Positions 1 through 7,910 of a stretch of DNA of 64,000 bases are shown one piece after another. The position numbers and the translations under genes were made by a program. Where the stretch lies: assembly GCA_018824305.1 (NCBI GenBank), contig JAHJGM010000055.1:1-64000 (forward strand), given 5' to 3'. The number at the start of each line of letters is the position of its first letter. Position 1 is the first letter of the stretch. The notes below the pieces were generated by a model, which was not told the DNA's origin, did no database searches, and saw only the letters and a list, made by a program, of their open reading frames with translations. Origin of the DNA: a bacterium. GTDB lineage: Bacteria; Campylobacterota; Campylobacteria; Campylobacterales; Sulfurimonadaceae.

Positions 1-103
1 CATATCTATTCGCGACTTCACGGTCCACTAAGTTAATGCAGTCTTTAAAGGCTTGCATATCGATTTTTGCCGAAATATCAAAAGAGTGTTCTTTTGGTGC
101 CAT
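1..103 (-). CDS. yajQ: YajQ/DUF520 family nucleotide-binding protein (N-terminal part)
   Basis: Only the first 34 codons are in the window; the rest runs off the left edge. The start is the ATG at 103-101, preceded by a clear AGGGG ribosome binding site. The translation opens MAPKEHSFDISAKID and continues to a REVANRY segment, the characteristic N-terminus of YajQ/DUF520 proteins. E. coli and Xanthomonas members bind nucleotides, and some bind cyclic di-GMP. The gene follows the PAS-domain gene on the same strand with a 45-base gap. Assignment rests on N-terminal similarity only. Confidence 0.8.
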   Translation of the reverse strand, partial: MAPKEHSFDISAKIDMQAFKDCINLVDREVANRY

Positions 104-148
104 AACATCCCCTCACAACTTGTTTTAGTTATTATAACAGATGTCAGC

Positions 149-601
149 TTATCCGCCGATTATGATATTTTTTATCAGTCCCGTCGTGTCTTGACCTTTT
201 TTCTCCAAAGCATATATCTCTTCATATTTCGAAGCGACAGTTTTAATCGCTGCTTTTTCCGCGGCTCTGTACATTACCGTATAACCCTCCGTGTTATCCT
301 CTTTTGGACTGACATACGCTATTGCCCAGTAGTGATCGCCGTTATGTAAAAGATTTTTTGAGTATCCTTTCCACGTTTCGCCTTTTCTTGTCGAGTTTTG
401 CATACAGTAAAAAAGGGTGCGAGGCATATGCGGATCGACTATTTCGCTGTAGTGGACACCGATGAGATCACTTTTATTGTATCCGGTAAAGTTTACAAAC
501 GTTCTGTTTGCATAAGTTATGTGTCCGTTTTGGTCAATTTCATATATGAAGTTTCCATCTATAAAGTCAACTTCTTTTCCGCTAGGTGTTGGTCTTATCA
601 T
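149..601 (-). CDS. Single PAS-domain protein, CetB/Aer-like redox sensor
   Basis: This 150-residue soluble protein is almost entirely one PAS domain (about residues 15-115). It has the Aer-type pattern: NGHITYANRTF, TGY, LIG, a DPHMPRTLF segment and GETWKGYSKNLLHNGDHYW. In Campylobacter the short Aer-like PAS protein CetB carries FAD and signals through a membrane partner, CetA, in energy taxis; similar function is an inference here. No CetA-like methyl-accepting partner is in the window. A short helical tail (residues 116-150) follows the PAS fold. The gene lies 90 bases downstream of sdhB, so it may share that transcript and sense respiratory redox state. Confidence 0.75.
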   Translation of the reverse strand: MIRPTPSGKEVDFIDGNFIYEIDQNGHITYANRTFVNFTGYNKSDLIGVHYSEIVDPHMPRTLFYCMQNSTRKGETWKGYSKNLLHNGDHYWAIAYVSPKEDNTEGYTVMYRAAEKAAIKTVASKYEEIYALEKKGQDTTGLIKNIIIGG

Positions 602-691
602 AATATTTCCTTATAACTAAACTTCGGATATGATAGGACAATTTTTCTTCATATTTAATTAAATTCACTCATTAAAACACATAAAATAATA

Positions 692-1381
692 TCAAAATGT
701 GAGACCGCCGCCAAAACTTGATGCAAAACTCGGATCCATGTAGCCTAAGACTCCGCTTTTGTTTTTAAGCATCACGATATCCTGCTTGGGAGCGATACCT
801 TGCGGACAGACAGGCACACATTCACCACAAAGTGTACAGTCATAGATGCCGCTTGTCTGTACCGCTGCGATCGTAGAGCTAATGTCGCTTTGTCTGAGAT
901 CGCTTACATATTTCCAAGACCTTGTCAGTGCAAAAGGGCCTATAAACTCGCTGTTTACACTATAAACAGGACAAGCGCTGTAACAAGACCCACACAGGAT
1001 ACAATCACTTTGCAGTTCATTTTGCTTAGCATCTTGTGGGCTTACCGATATACTCTTAGAGGTTGGTAATCCCCAAGCTTTTGCGATCTTGTTAAATCCG
1101 TACGCTTTGTCCATATCTACAACGAGATCACGCAATACCGGAACATTTCTAAGGGGTTCAATAAGATCTCCTTCACTCGGCTTATATGCACAAGCGAGGA
1201 CTTCCCTGCCATTCACTCGCATAGCACAGCTTCCGCAGACACTGCTTCGGCATCCTGATGAAAATGAAAGTGAGCTGTCTACCTCTGTTTTGATCTGTGT
1301 CAGCACCTGCAACAGAGTAAGATTTTTCTCTTCAATCTCATAGCTGACAAGTTCCTCGCCTCTTTTGATATTAATTGTCAT
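692..1381 (-). CDS. sdhB: Succinate dehydrogenase/fumarate reductase iron-sulfur subunit
   Basis: The 229-residue protein carries electrons between the flavin of SdhA and the membrane side of the complex. An N-terminal [2Fe-2S] ferredoxin domain has Cys44, Cys49, Cys52 and Cys64. The C-terminal half has two cluster motifs, Cys127/130/133 with Cys137 and Cys182/185/188 with Cys192, matching the usual [4Fe-4S] and [3Fe-4S]/[4Fe-4S] sites. The second motif has Cys at every position. The start ATG at 1381-1379 shares one base with the stop codon of a 48-codon ORF, which suggests translational coupling. No cytochrome b or SdhE-like CCG subunit gene follows; the next gene encodes a PAS protein, so the membrane anchor must be elsewhere. 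Confidence 0.9.
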   Translation of the reverse strand: MTINIKRGEELVSYEIEEKNLTLLQVLTQIKTEVDSSLSFSSGCRSSVCGSCAMRVNGREVLACAYKPSEGDLIEPLRNVPVLRDLVVDMDKAYGFNKIAKAWGLPTSKSISVSPQDAKQNELQSDCILCGSCYSACPVYSVNSEFIGPFALTRSWKYVSDLRQSDISSTIAAVQTSGIYDCTLCGECVPVCPQGIAPKQDIVMLKNKSGVLGYMDPSFASSFGGGLTF

Positions 1382-1527
1382 TAGTCGCAGTACTCTCTTT
1401 CATAAAAATCATCATCCATCAATACATCTTCGCAACAACCCTCACCCCAGTTGTCATCCTCATCAAAGATCTCTTTTTTTTCCTCTTCACTCTCTTGTGA
1501 AAACTTTATTTCATCAAAGTCACGCAT
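1381..1527 (-). CDS. Small acidic 48-residue protein between sdhA and sdhB
   Basis: This ORF is too short for usual gene calls but looks real. It starts with an ATG at 1527-1525 inside the last codons of sdhA (22-base overlap). It ends in a TAA whose last A is the first base of the sdhB ATG. The product begins MRDFDEIKFSQESEEEKKEI and ends in a Cys/Asp/Glu-rich tail containing a CC pair, DDD and a C-terminal YCD. Acidic residues make up a large share of the protein. I do not recognise the family. Its place between the two subunits suggests an assembly or regulatory role, but that is only inferred. The alternative is that the frame is open by chance and only couples translation. Confidence 0.6.
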   Translation of the reverse strand: MRDFDEIKFSQESEEEKKEIFDEDDNWGEGCCEDVLMDDDFYEREYCD

Positions 1528-3104
1528 AGCTCATCTCCGTTTTTGTAATAGATCGTATTTGTCTGAAACTCTTGATTTTCATTTGGGTTGTCGTCTCTAT
1601 AATGGGCACCTCGGCTCTCTTCTCTTTTAATAGCGCCCAAAACAACTGCATTTGCGATCTCCGTCATATTTTTAAATTCCAAGAACTCTACTAACTCCGT
1701 GTTATAGATCAGGTTTGTATCTCTAACACCCATGAGAGGAAGATCATCTCTTAAGCGTTCCAAATATCCTAAAGCTTCTGTTAGCATCTTATGATTGCGT
1801 TTAATGCCGACATTTTCATAAAACTGTTCACAAAGCTCATCTCTTTTAGTATAAAAATCTATCTTACATGCAGGATCTTGCAGCTCCAATATGCACTTTT
1901 TCAGATCTCTACCAGCGTAGCCGTTTGTAGGAGATTCCATGTTTTCTATTGCTAGATTTGCGGCATTTGTTCCGGCTTCGCGTCCAAAGACTATGAGTTC
2001 CAGCAAGGAGTTTCCGCCGAGTCTGTTTGCACCGTGGACTTTATGGTTTGCACACTCGCCTGCTGCAAACAGACCTTTGATGCTTGTCTGAGACTCTGCA
2101 TCCACTTCGATACCGCCCATCGTATAGTGAGCGACAGGCTTTATGGGAATGAGTTCAAATGCCGGGTCTACATTCTCATAAAGTTTTGCCAGTTTTCTCT
2201 CTTGTGGAAGCTGATGATCGATAAACTCTTCGCCTAGATGACGGATATCTATATAGACTTCGCCGCCCTTTGCCATCTCATCGACAATGGCGCGGGAGAC
2301 CTCATCACGAGGAGCCAGTTCGTTTGTAAAGCGCTCTTTATCTTTGTTGAGAAGATATCCCCCCTCTCCTCTTGCACTCTCGCTTATCAAAATAGACGAG
2401 TTTTTAAGCGCTGTGGGATGAAACTGTACAAACTCCATATCGCTGAGTTTTGCTCCCGCTCTAAGCGCCACGGCGATCCCATCACCTGTCGTACCTACGG
2501 CATTTGTCGAGTTGTTGCCGTATATGCGGCTGTATCCGCCCGTTGCCAAGATCACGCTTTTTGCTTCGTGATTCTCGACTTCACCCGTTTTAAGATTTAA
2601 AACGACTGCACCGCCGACAGTGCCCTCATTTACGATAAGTTCAAGCAGAAATCTGTCACTCAGCATCTCGATCTCGTTTGCATTGCACTGATCGTAAAGC
2701 GTGTGAAGGATCTTGAGTCCCGTATAATCCTGTGCATAGCAGGCGCGAGCGGCACTTGCACCGCCAAGACGTCTTTGGGCGATACTGCCGTCTTCATTTC
2801 TGCTAAAAGGCACACCGATAGAATCCAGCCATTTCACGGCTTCGACTCCCTCGTTGCAGAGTTTCTCTATCATCTTCTCATCCGCGATGCCGTGAGCAGA
2901 TTTGAGAGTATTTTCATAATGAGACTTTATGCTGTCTTCGCCTGAGTTCGATAATGCCGCATTGATGCCGCCTTGCGCCATACAGGTCTGTGATCGGGTC
3001 GGATAGGTCTTTGTAAGCACCCTGACACTCGCACCTCTCTCTTTTGCACTCAAAGCTGCGACAAGTCCTGCCCCTCCGGCACCGACAACCAAAACATCTA
3101 TCAT
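1506..3104 (-). CDS. sdhA: Succinate dehydrogenase/fumarate reductase flavoprotein subunit
   Basis: The 532-residue protein catalyses succinate/fumarate interconversion in the cytoplasm. It opens with a Rossmann FAD-binding motif, VVGAGGAGLVAA. Catalytic landmarks follow: the QFHPTAL segment, the RGEGGYL loop, HYTMGGIEVD, and NRLGGNSLLE near the FAD. No Tat signal is visible, unlike exported methylmenaquinol:fumarate reductases. The segment YPTRSQTCMAQGG aligns with the classical PTRSHT motif, but the His that binds FAD covalently is replaced by Gln39. The flavin may therefore be held non-covalently, as in NadB-type relatives. The ATG at 3104 has an AAGGA ribosome binding site formed by the edge of a TTACATGTAA palindrome. 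Confidence 0.9.
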   Translation of the reverse strand: MIDVLVVGAGGAGLVAALSAKERGASVRVLTKTYPTRSQTCMAQGGINAALSNSGEDSIKSHYENTLKSAHGIADEKMIEKLCNEGVEAVKWLDSIGVPFSRNEDGSIAQRRLGGASAARACYAQDYTGLKILHTLYDQCNANEIEMLSDRFLLELIVNEGTVGGAVVLNLKTGEVENHEAKSVILATGGYSRIYGNNSTNAVGTTGDGIAVALRAGAKLSDMEFVQFHPTALKNSSILISESARGEGGYLLNKDKERFTNELAPRDEVSRAIVDEMAKGGEVYIDIRHLGEEFIDHQLPQERKLAKLYENVDPAFELIPIKPVAHYTMGGIEVDAESQTSIKGLFAAGECANHKVHGANRLGGNSLLELIVFGREAGTNAANLAIENMESPTNGYAGRDLKKCILELQDPACKIDFYTKRDELCEQFYENVGIKRNHKMLTEALGYLERLRDDLPLMGVRDTNLIYNTELVEFLEFKNMTEIANAVVLGAIKREESRGAHYRDDNPNENQEFQTNTIYYKNGDELCVTLMK

Positions 3105-3113
3105 CTAAAATCC

Positions 3114-3123
3114 TTACATGTAA
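3114..3123. repeat. TTACATGTAA palindrome upstream of sdhA
   Basis: This is an exact copy of the over-represented 10-bp palindrome. Read on the minus strand it continues as TAAGGATTTTAG and then the sdhA ATG, so its right edge forms the AAGGA ribosome binding site at the proper distance. Exact copies inside genes are at 5275, 7472, 8575, 25501, 31110, 32358, 53101 and 61965. Confidence 0.85.
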
Positions 3124-3127
3124 GTGT

Positions 3128-3147
3128 AAAATATAGGTCTATATTTT
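3128..3147. promoter_or_regulatory. Perfect dyad upstream of sdhA
   Basis: The sequence AAAATATAGgtCTATATTTT is a perfect inverted repeat with 9-bp arms and a 2-base centre. It lies 24 bases upstream of the sdhA start, just behind the TTACATGTAA copy. It could be an operator for the sdh operon or a hairpin in the leader. The evidence is symmetry and position only. Confidence 0.45.
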
Positions 3148-3230
3148 CATTCGTTAAACCGATTTTACAAAACCCCGACTTTACAAAAGGTATTGTTTCC
3201 AAATTAGAGTAAATCTGCTAAGATTGCTAT

Positions 3231-3677
3231 ATGAAAAGTCACATTTTGGTAATCATCCAGTTTAGCACTATATTTTTGATGCTGCTGCCCCTTGGCGGCG
3301 ATATCACGCATCTATATGCAGGAACCGTTCTCATTGCTCTTGGGCTTGTCATCGGTATTGCAGCTTTATATAAAAACCGCCTCGGCAATTTTAACATAAG
3401 ACCCGATATAAAAGAGGGCGGTGTGTTTGTAAATGAGGGGATTTACCACTACATAAGACATCCCATGTACACATCCGTGCTAACGGGGATGTTTGGTGTT
3501 TTGGTCGCGTATGCGAACATCTATGCGGCTGTTTTGTATCTCATTCTCTTTATAAATCTGCTGGTAAAGATGTTTTATGAGGAGTCTTTATGGCACTGTA
3601 AAGATGAACGATACAAAGAGTATGTGCAAAACACCCACAGACTGATCCCATATATATATTTTAGAGGTTTTATTTGA
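3231..3677 (+). CDS. Isoprenylcysteine carboxyl methyltransferase-like membrane protein
   Basis: This 148-residue protein has about four hydrophobic segments and the hallmark C-terminal pattern of the ICMT/PEMT-like family: GIYHYIRHPMYTS followed by EESLWHCKDERYKEYVQNTHRLIPYI. In that family the RHPMY and E...Y..Y elements bind S-adenosylmethionine and the substrate head group at the membrane face. The substrate here is unknown. The stop codon overlaps the TTG start of the next gene, so both are probably cotranscribed. The start is the ATG at 3231, with no strong Shine-Dalgarno sequence. Confidence 0.75.
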   Translation: MKSHILVIIQFSTIFLMLLPLGGDITHLYAGTVLIALGLVIGIAALYKNRLGNFNIRPDIKEGGVFVNEGIYHYIRHPMYTSVLTGMFGVLVAYANIYAAVLYLILFINLLVKMFYEESLWHCKDERYKEYVQNTHRLIPYIYFRGFI

Positions 3678-4582
3678 GCAGTATTATCTTTTCCATTCTT
3701 AGTATCTATATCTTCATCGCCATGGGCTTTGTGGCGAAAATGAGCTTTAAAGAGAAGATCGACGACAAGAGCATCACCATCATCAACGTTTATTTTTTAC
3801 AAGTCTTTCTTACATTTTGGGGCTTGCTGCTCAAACCTGTGGATATCACGCTTTTTTATGCTCCCTCGGCGTATCTTGTCATTGTCCTTATCGTCCTATT
3901 GCTTTCTGTCCTCATTGCGAGAAAACTCTTTAAAGAGCAAAAAGAGCGCTCCATCGCCACGGTTGCAGCCATCATCGGCAACACGGGCAATCTGGGCATT
4001 CCGCTCAATATCGCCATCTTTGGTGAGGCGTCTATCCCCTACACAACCATCGTCAACCTCGTAAACGTATTTGTGGTCTACAGTTTTGGAGTCTACTACT
4101 ATTCACGCGGGAACTTTGACGTCAAGACATCCATACAAAACATCGTAAAAATCCCGATCCTCTGGGCGGCGATAATCGCGATCCTACTCAGTATGAACGG
4201 ATACAAACCCTCGGCTACCATCGAAAATATGCTGATGATGGGAGCGTACGCGTCTATGACAATGCAGCTGTTTTTGTTTGGAATCTACCTTTACGGCACA
4301 AAGGTCAAAGAGATCAGCAAAACACTTCTTGCTCTTGTAGCCTCGGTCAAATTCATTCTCTTGCCTGTGGTGGCTTTTTTGGTGCTTCTACCGCTTGGGC
4401 TTTCGCCAATGATAAAAGGGATAGTCTTCATAGAACTGATGATGCCCCTCGCAATCGCAAACGTCAATCTCGCCTCGCTTTACGACTGCTCACCAAAAGT
4501 AGTAACGGCGTTAGTGTTTATAACCTCAGTTATGTTCCTCGGAGTGATATTTATAGCGACGAAGATAATCGGGTATTTTTAA
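3674..4582 (+). CDS. AEC-family transporter (auxin efflux carrier-like)
   Basis: The 302-residue protein is almost wholly hydrophobic, with about ten predicted membrane segments. It shows the family pattern: an internal NTGNLGIPLNIAIFGE segment in the middle and an N-rich PLAIANVNLASLY segment near the C-terminus. AEC members export or import small carboxylates such as malate in bacteria; the substrate cannot be read here. Translation probably starts at the TTG at 3674, overlapping the preceding stop (TTGA), with an AGAGG ribosome binding site eight bases upstream. The first ATG is at 3723 and would remove the first membrane segment. Confidence 0.8.
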   Translation: MSSIIFSILSIYIFIAMGFVAKMSFKEKIDDKSITIINVYFLQVFLTFWGLLLKPVDITLFYAPSAYLVIVLIVLLLSVLIARKLFKEQKERSIATVAAIIGNTGNLGIPLNIAIFGEASIPYTTIVNLVNVFVVYSFGVYYYSRGNFDVKTSIQNIVKIPILWAAIIAILLSMNGYKPSATIENMLMMGAYASMTMQLFLFGIYLYGTKVKEISKTLLALVASVKFILLPVVAFLVLLPLGLSPMIKGIVFIELMMPLAIANVNLASLYDCSPKVVTALVFITSVMFLGVIFIATKIIGYF

Positions 4583-4583
4583 G

Positions 4584-4940
4584 ATGGCTAAAAAAAGAGC
4601 AAAACAAAATCAAAATGAAAAAGAGCTCAAAAACAGTGCAAAAGACTCAGATGCTTTTTGCTGGTTTGAGGGCGACATCTTGGTACTCAATGTTTTGGGA
4701 ACTCCCAGTGCAAAAAGAGATGTCATAGGAAAGCCAAAAGCCAACCAGCTCAAGATAAGCGTAACGGCAGAACCCGTCGCAGGAAAAGCGACAGACCATA
4801 TGGTGAAGTTTCTCTGCCGTGAGTTTGGAGTAACAAAGTCCGACATAGAAGTCGTCTTCGGGCGGATGAACGTCAACAAACAGCTTCGCATAAAAACTCC
4901 TAAGACACTGCCCGCTGTCATAAAAAAAGCGTTGTCTTAG
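4584..4940 (+). CDS. DUF167 (YggU-like) protein
   Basis: The first 30 or so residues are a charged, Lys-rich leader. The DUF167 fold follows, with the typical run of AKRDVIGKPKANQLKISVTA, PVAGKATDHMVKFLCREFGV and a final strand ending in KQLRIKTP. The family is widespread and its function is unknown. The gene starts two bases after the AEC stop codon, so it is the third gene of that operon. It converges on the HNH nuclease gene with only a 5-base gap. Confidence 0.85.
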   Translation: MAKKRAKQNQNEKELKNSAKDSDAFCWFEGDILVLNVLGTPSAKRDVIGKPKANQLKISVTAEPVAGKATDHMVKFLCREFGVTKSDIEVVFGRMNVNKQLRIKTPKTLPAVIKKALS

Positions 4941-4945
4941 AGTTG

Positions 4946-5785
4946 TTATATGAGATCCAACTCTTCTGAGATATCTTTGATGAGTTTGCTTAACGGGCGT
5001 TTGTGGAGATCTTCATCGCTTACATATCCGCATGTAACAAGACGAAGCAAGTCTTCACGGTTTTTAAAGAGCGTTCCTTCGTAACGGTCAAACAATTCAT
5101 CAATGTAACTTTCGTTGTAAATCTCTGCTTTTTGGATGAGTTCTAAGACTATGTCTTTGTGTTTTTCATACAGTTTATCAAGTCCGAAATCTTCGATGTT
5201 TTTCTGAACTCGTGCATCTTGTGTATTCAAGCTTGTATCAAACCCTTTTTCATCATAATAAAACGAACTGTCTTTTACATGTAAAGAAAAATGAGCTATT
5301 TTCTCAAAACCTTCTTCATAAGGATGAACATGTGTTATCAGAGAAAACTGCTTTGTGCCTTTCATAGTGCTGTTACATGTAGGACAACTTGGGATAAGAT
5401 TGTAAAAAGAAAGCGCCAAAATAGGATATGTCGCTTTGTCGTAAAAGTGGTCGAACTGCGGGCGTGTTGAAGCATTGTTGGACTTGACCGTAAAAGTATA
5501 GTTTCGATTACAATATGGGCAGACATCAACTTTTAATTTTTCGGCTAATTCATATGCATCGTATTCTTCTTTTTGATTTGTAAAGTTTCCATAAAGCTTT
5601 ATCATAAAATCAAAGCTTGTGTCATTTTTATATTGCAGTGCAATCTCATGAAGTTTTTCTGGTTTGGCGGTCATGACCTCTTCAAGAGAATATTTACATG
5701 TAGGGAAGTGTTTGATTTTACCTTTTAGCTTTTCATAGTGTTCTTGTGCCAGTTTAGGCAAATCTGGATGTGAGATTTTTATCAT
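4946..5785 (-). CDS. HNH endonuclease, PtuB-like (Septu-type defence)
   Basis: The 279-residue protein has a zinc-bound HNH core. A CPYCNRNYTF knuckle lies at about residue 92, FDHFYDKATYP at about 112 and a second CPTCN knuckle at about 133. This arrangement is typical of the HNH proteins partnered with ATPases in Septu and retron-Ec78 systems, where the nuclease is the effector. Its ATG overlaps the stop of the upstream ATPase gene (ATGA), so the two form one unit. The C-terminal half is helical and not recognised. I call the family by motif pattern and gene pairing; no profile search was run. Confidence 0.75.
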   Translation of the reverse strand: MIKISHPDLPKLAQEHYEKLKGKIKHFPTCKYSLEEVMTAKPEKLHEIALQYKNDTSFDFMIKLYGNFTNQKEEYDAYELAEKLKVDVCPYCNRNYTFTVKSNNASTRPQFDHFYDKATYPILALSFYNLIPSCPTCNSTMKGTKQFSLITHVHPYEEGFEKIAHFSLHVKDSSFYYDEKGFDTSLNTQDARVQKNIEDFGLDKLYEKHKDIVLELIQKAEIYNESYIDELFDRYEGTLFKNREDLLRLVTCGYVSDEDLHKRPLSKLIKDISEELDLI

Positions 5786-7554
5786 GAATTATCTTCCAAA
5801 ACATCCAAACGATTTTTTAAATTTTCTATTTGGTTTTTAAGCTCATCTATCTCATGAATCTTATCGAGTTTTTTGCTATCCAGCATCTTTTGAAGTTGTC
5901 GTTTTAAAATCGGCTCACCGATAATTGAGATGATATTTTCACAATACTCTATCTCATCTTTTGAGAGCTCTTTTTTGTTCAGATATTTGATCGCATCATT
6001 AATCTTCTCTTTCGCAAACTCCCCCATAAGCCCATCTTTCATAAAAAAACCGTGAGAAAGGAGAGTGTGGATATTTGCTCCGAAGGTTTGTTTATTTTCA
6101 AATGGATAAACCTGTTTTCCTTTTTCTAAAAATATTACATTTTCTTTTGGTAAGTCTGAGAGAATATATGGGGAATGAGTTGCCACAATAAGATGAATAT
6201 TGATTTTATAGATTTTTATAAAAGAAATCAAAGCGTGTATGAGTTTTTTTTGCCATTCTGGGTGCAGAGAGTTTTCAATCTCATCTAGTAAAATAAATAT
6301 GTTTTTAGATGATTCATTTTTTTCTCTTAAATTTACAATATCTCTAACAGAATATAGAAGTTCTAAAAATATTTTTTCGCCAGAACTAAGATTATAGTAA
6401 CCACCTATCCTTGGAACAGAAAAATCTATTTTCAAAAATCTTGGAAGATTTTGTAACAATTTTATATTTTCATCATTTTTTAACTTATCTATTAAAACCC
6501 AATTTGTATAAGTTCCATCTTTCCCTTTTTGCAGTAAATCAAAAAATTTATCAATACTTTTAAATAGATTCAACGATTTTTTTAACTCATTAAATATCAT
6601 AAATTTATCGTTAAATGCCTCAGAACTAGAATGCTTAACCAACTCTTTTTCTTGATTTTCTATTTGCTCTAAAAATGATTGTGTATTTATCTGCTCATAA
6701 AACCTTAAAATTTCTTCTCTTATTTCTTCTCTATTTGTTGAAGATGAAATATCTATATTAAATTTTTTAAATGTTATATCAGAAATGAGTTCAACATCTC
6801 CGTATCCACTAAACAATGAATGAAAATAGCAAATATTTTGTAACAGAAGCAACTCTTTTTTTCCTAATTGATTGTTGTATATTTGTTTGTATTTACTTAA
6901 ATAATCACCTTCCATTTTTTTAATAGATTCTTCTAACCTTTTTTCTTCTACTTTAAGAGATATTACTTTTGGTACGAAAAATTCATTTACATCTACATTT
7001 TTATAAAAATCATCATGAACTAAATTTATTAGTTTTTTGAGAGTTTTTTCTTCTTCTATTTTTATATCCAATCTATTGTTATTTTTATTAGGTTCTGTAA
7101 ATATAAAACTCTCTTCATTATAAATCGCATGTGAGTTATCAAGGATAGGAAGACTTAGATCATTCTTATAATGATAAAAAAAAGAGCTTTTATAGTTTAA
7201 TTCAAGGTTTGTAGTTAAATTTTTACTTAGCTTTGAATTCTTATCTATGGGTACATTTGAAAATAACTGATTTGTCTTTTTATCGTAAAGACATAAAGGT
7301 TTGGTACCATTTTTTGAAACATTATTTAGTATTGCTTCTAGTACACCACTTTTCCCACTTCCATTCTCTCCGACAATCGCAGTGACATTAATATTATCTC
7401 CAAAAAAGTTTTTTAAATAAGGCTCTTTTGTTTCTTCTTTATCAATAATTGTTAGTTCATCATTTTCATACTTACATGTAAACCTCGGAGAAAAATTAAA
7501 ACCTTGTTTCTTTATATTTTTATACTCTTCCACCCACAAATAGACAAGTTCCAC
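5782..7554 (-). CDS. ABC/AAA-type ATPase, PtuA-like (Septu-type defence)
   Basis: The 590-residue protein has a split ATPase like SMC, OLD and PtuA proteins. Walker A GENGSGKS is at residues 62-69. An ABC signature NLSSGEK is near 389, Walker B ILLDEIENSLHPEWQ near 424 and the switch histidine in VATHSPYILSDLP near 458. About 300 residues of charged, coiled-coil-like sequence lie between Walker A and the signature, and a leucine-rich coiled coil ends the protein. The likely role is to sense infection or DNA and gate the HNH partner. Base composition is more AT-rich than the flanking genes, which suggests horizontal transfer. Other AAA-HNH defence families are possible. Confidence 0.75.
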   Translation of the reverse strand: MELVYLWVEEYKNIKKQGFNFSPRFTCKYENDELTIIDKEETKEPYLKNFFGDNINVTAIVGENGSGKSGVLEAILNNVSKNGTKPLCLYDKKTNQLFSNVPIDKNSKLSKNLTTNLELNYKSSFFYHYKNDLSLPILDNSHAIYNEESFIFTEPNKNNNRLDIKIEEEKTLKKLINLVHDDFYKNVDVNEFFVPKVISLKVEEKRLEESIKKMEGDYLSKYKQIYNNQLGKKELLLLQNICYFHSLFSGYGDVELISDITFKKFNIDISSSTNREEIREEILRFYEQINTQSFLEQIENQEKELVKHSSSEAFNDKFMIFNELKKSLNLFKSIDKFFDLLQKGKDGTYTNWVLIDKLKNDENIKLLQNLPRFLKIDFSVPRIGGYYNLSSGEKIFLELLYSVRDIVNLREKNESSKNIFILLDEIENSLHPEWQKKLIHALISFIKIYKINIHLIVATHSPYILSDLPKENVIFLEKGKQVYPFENKQTFGANIHTLLSHGFFMKDGLMGEFAKEKINDAIKYLNKKELSKDEIEYCENIISIIGEPILKRQLQKMLDSKKLDKIHEIDELKNQIENLKNRLDVLEDNS

Positions 7555-7910
7555 TTTTACGCTCCGACAATAGTTTTTAGATATTTTTTTATGTGGATTT
7601 ATTATACACTTTAAAGCTGTGACTTCATAGAAAATGCTCTATTTTCACTCTTACATGTAAGATGTTTTCGTCTCAATTTCTACGTCAGTTGCAACCCCTG
7701 CAGAGCCGAGACATAGTAAAGAAATGACGTAAAGAAAATGCAACTGTTTGAACGAAGTGAGTTTTGCATTTTTAGGAATGGAGTTACTATTTCTCGGGAA
7801 CTTGACAAAGTCAAGCTCGAAGCCGTTGCAAGAGTTTTTCAGGAAACATCCCTGCGGGAGCGCTTCGCTTGTTTTGCCATACTTTTTGCGGTCAAAAAGT
7901 ATGAGAGAAG
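7555..7910. other. Gene-free stretch with a hairpin-rich element
   Basis: This 356-base stretch holds no convincing gene. It contains a TTACATGTAA copy at 7651-7660 and a chain of hairpins between 7735 and 7903. Two weak open frames read through the hairpins on opposite strands and look accidental. Confidence 0.7.
7735..7903. repeat. Hairpin-rich intergenic element, likely a dispersed repeat
   Basis: Four perfect stem-loops follow each other. AAAATGCAA at 7735-7743 pairs with TTGCATTTT at 7764-7772. CTTGAC-AAA-GTCAAG is at 7801-7815. TCCC-TGC-GGGA is at 7849-7859. CATACTTTTTG at 7878-7888 pairs with CAAAAAGTATG at 7893-7903. The last could serve as a terminator for either flank. The element resembles small dispersed intergenic repeats I associate with this group of bacteria, but only one copy is in the window. 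Confidence 0.5.

Noticed and set aside
53-349. 98-codon plus-strand frame opposite yajQ and the PAS gene
   Set aside because: It runs antisense to two recognisable genes and has no family resemblance or good start.
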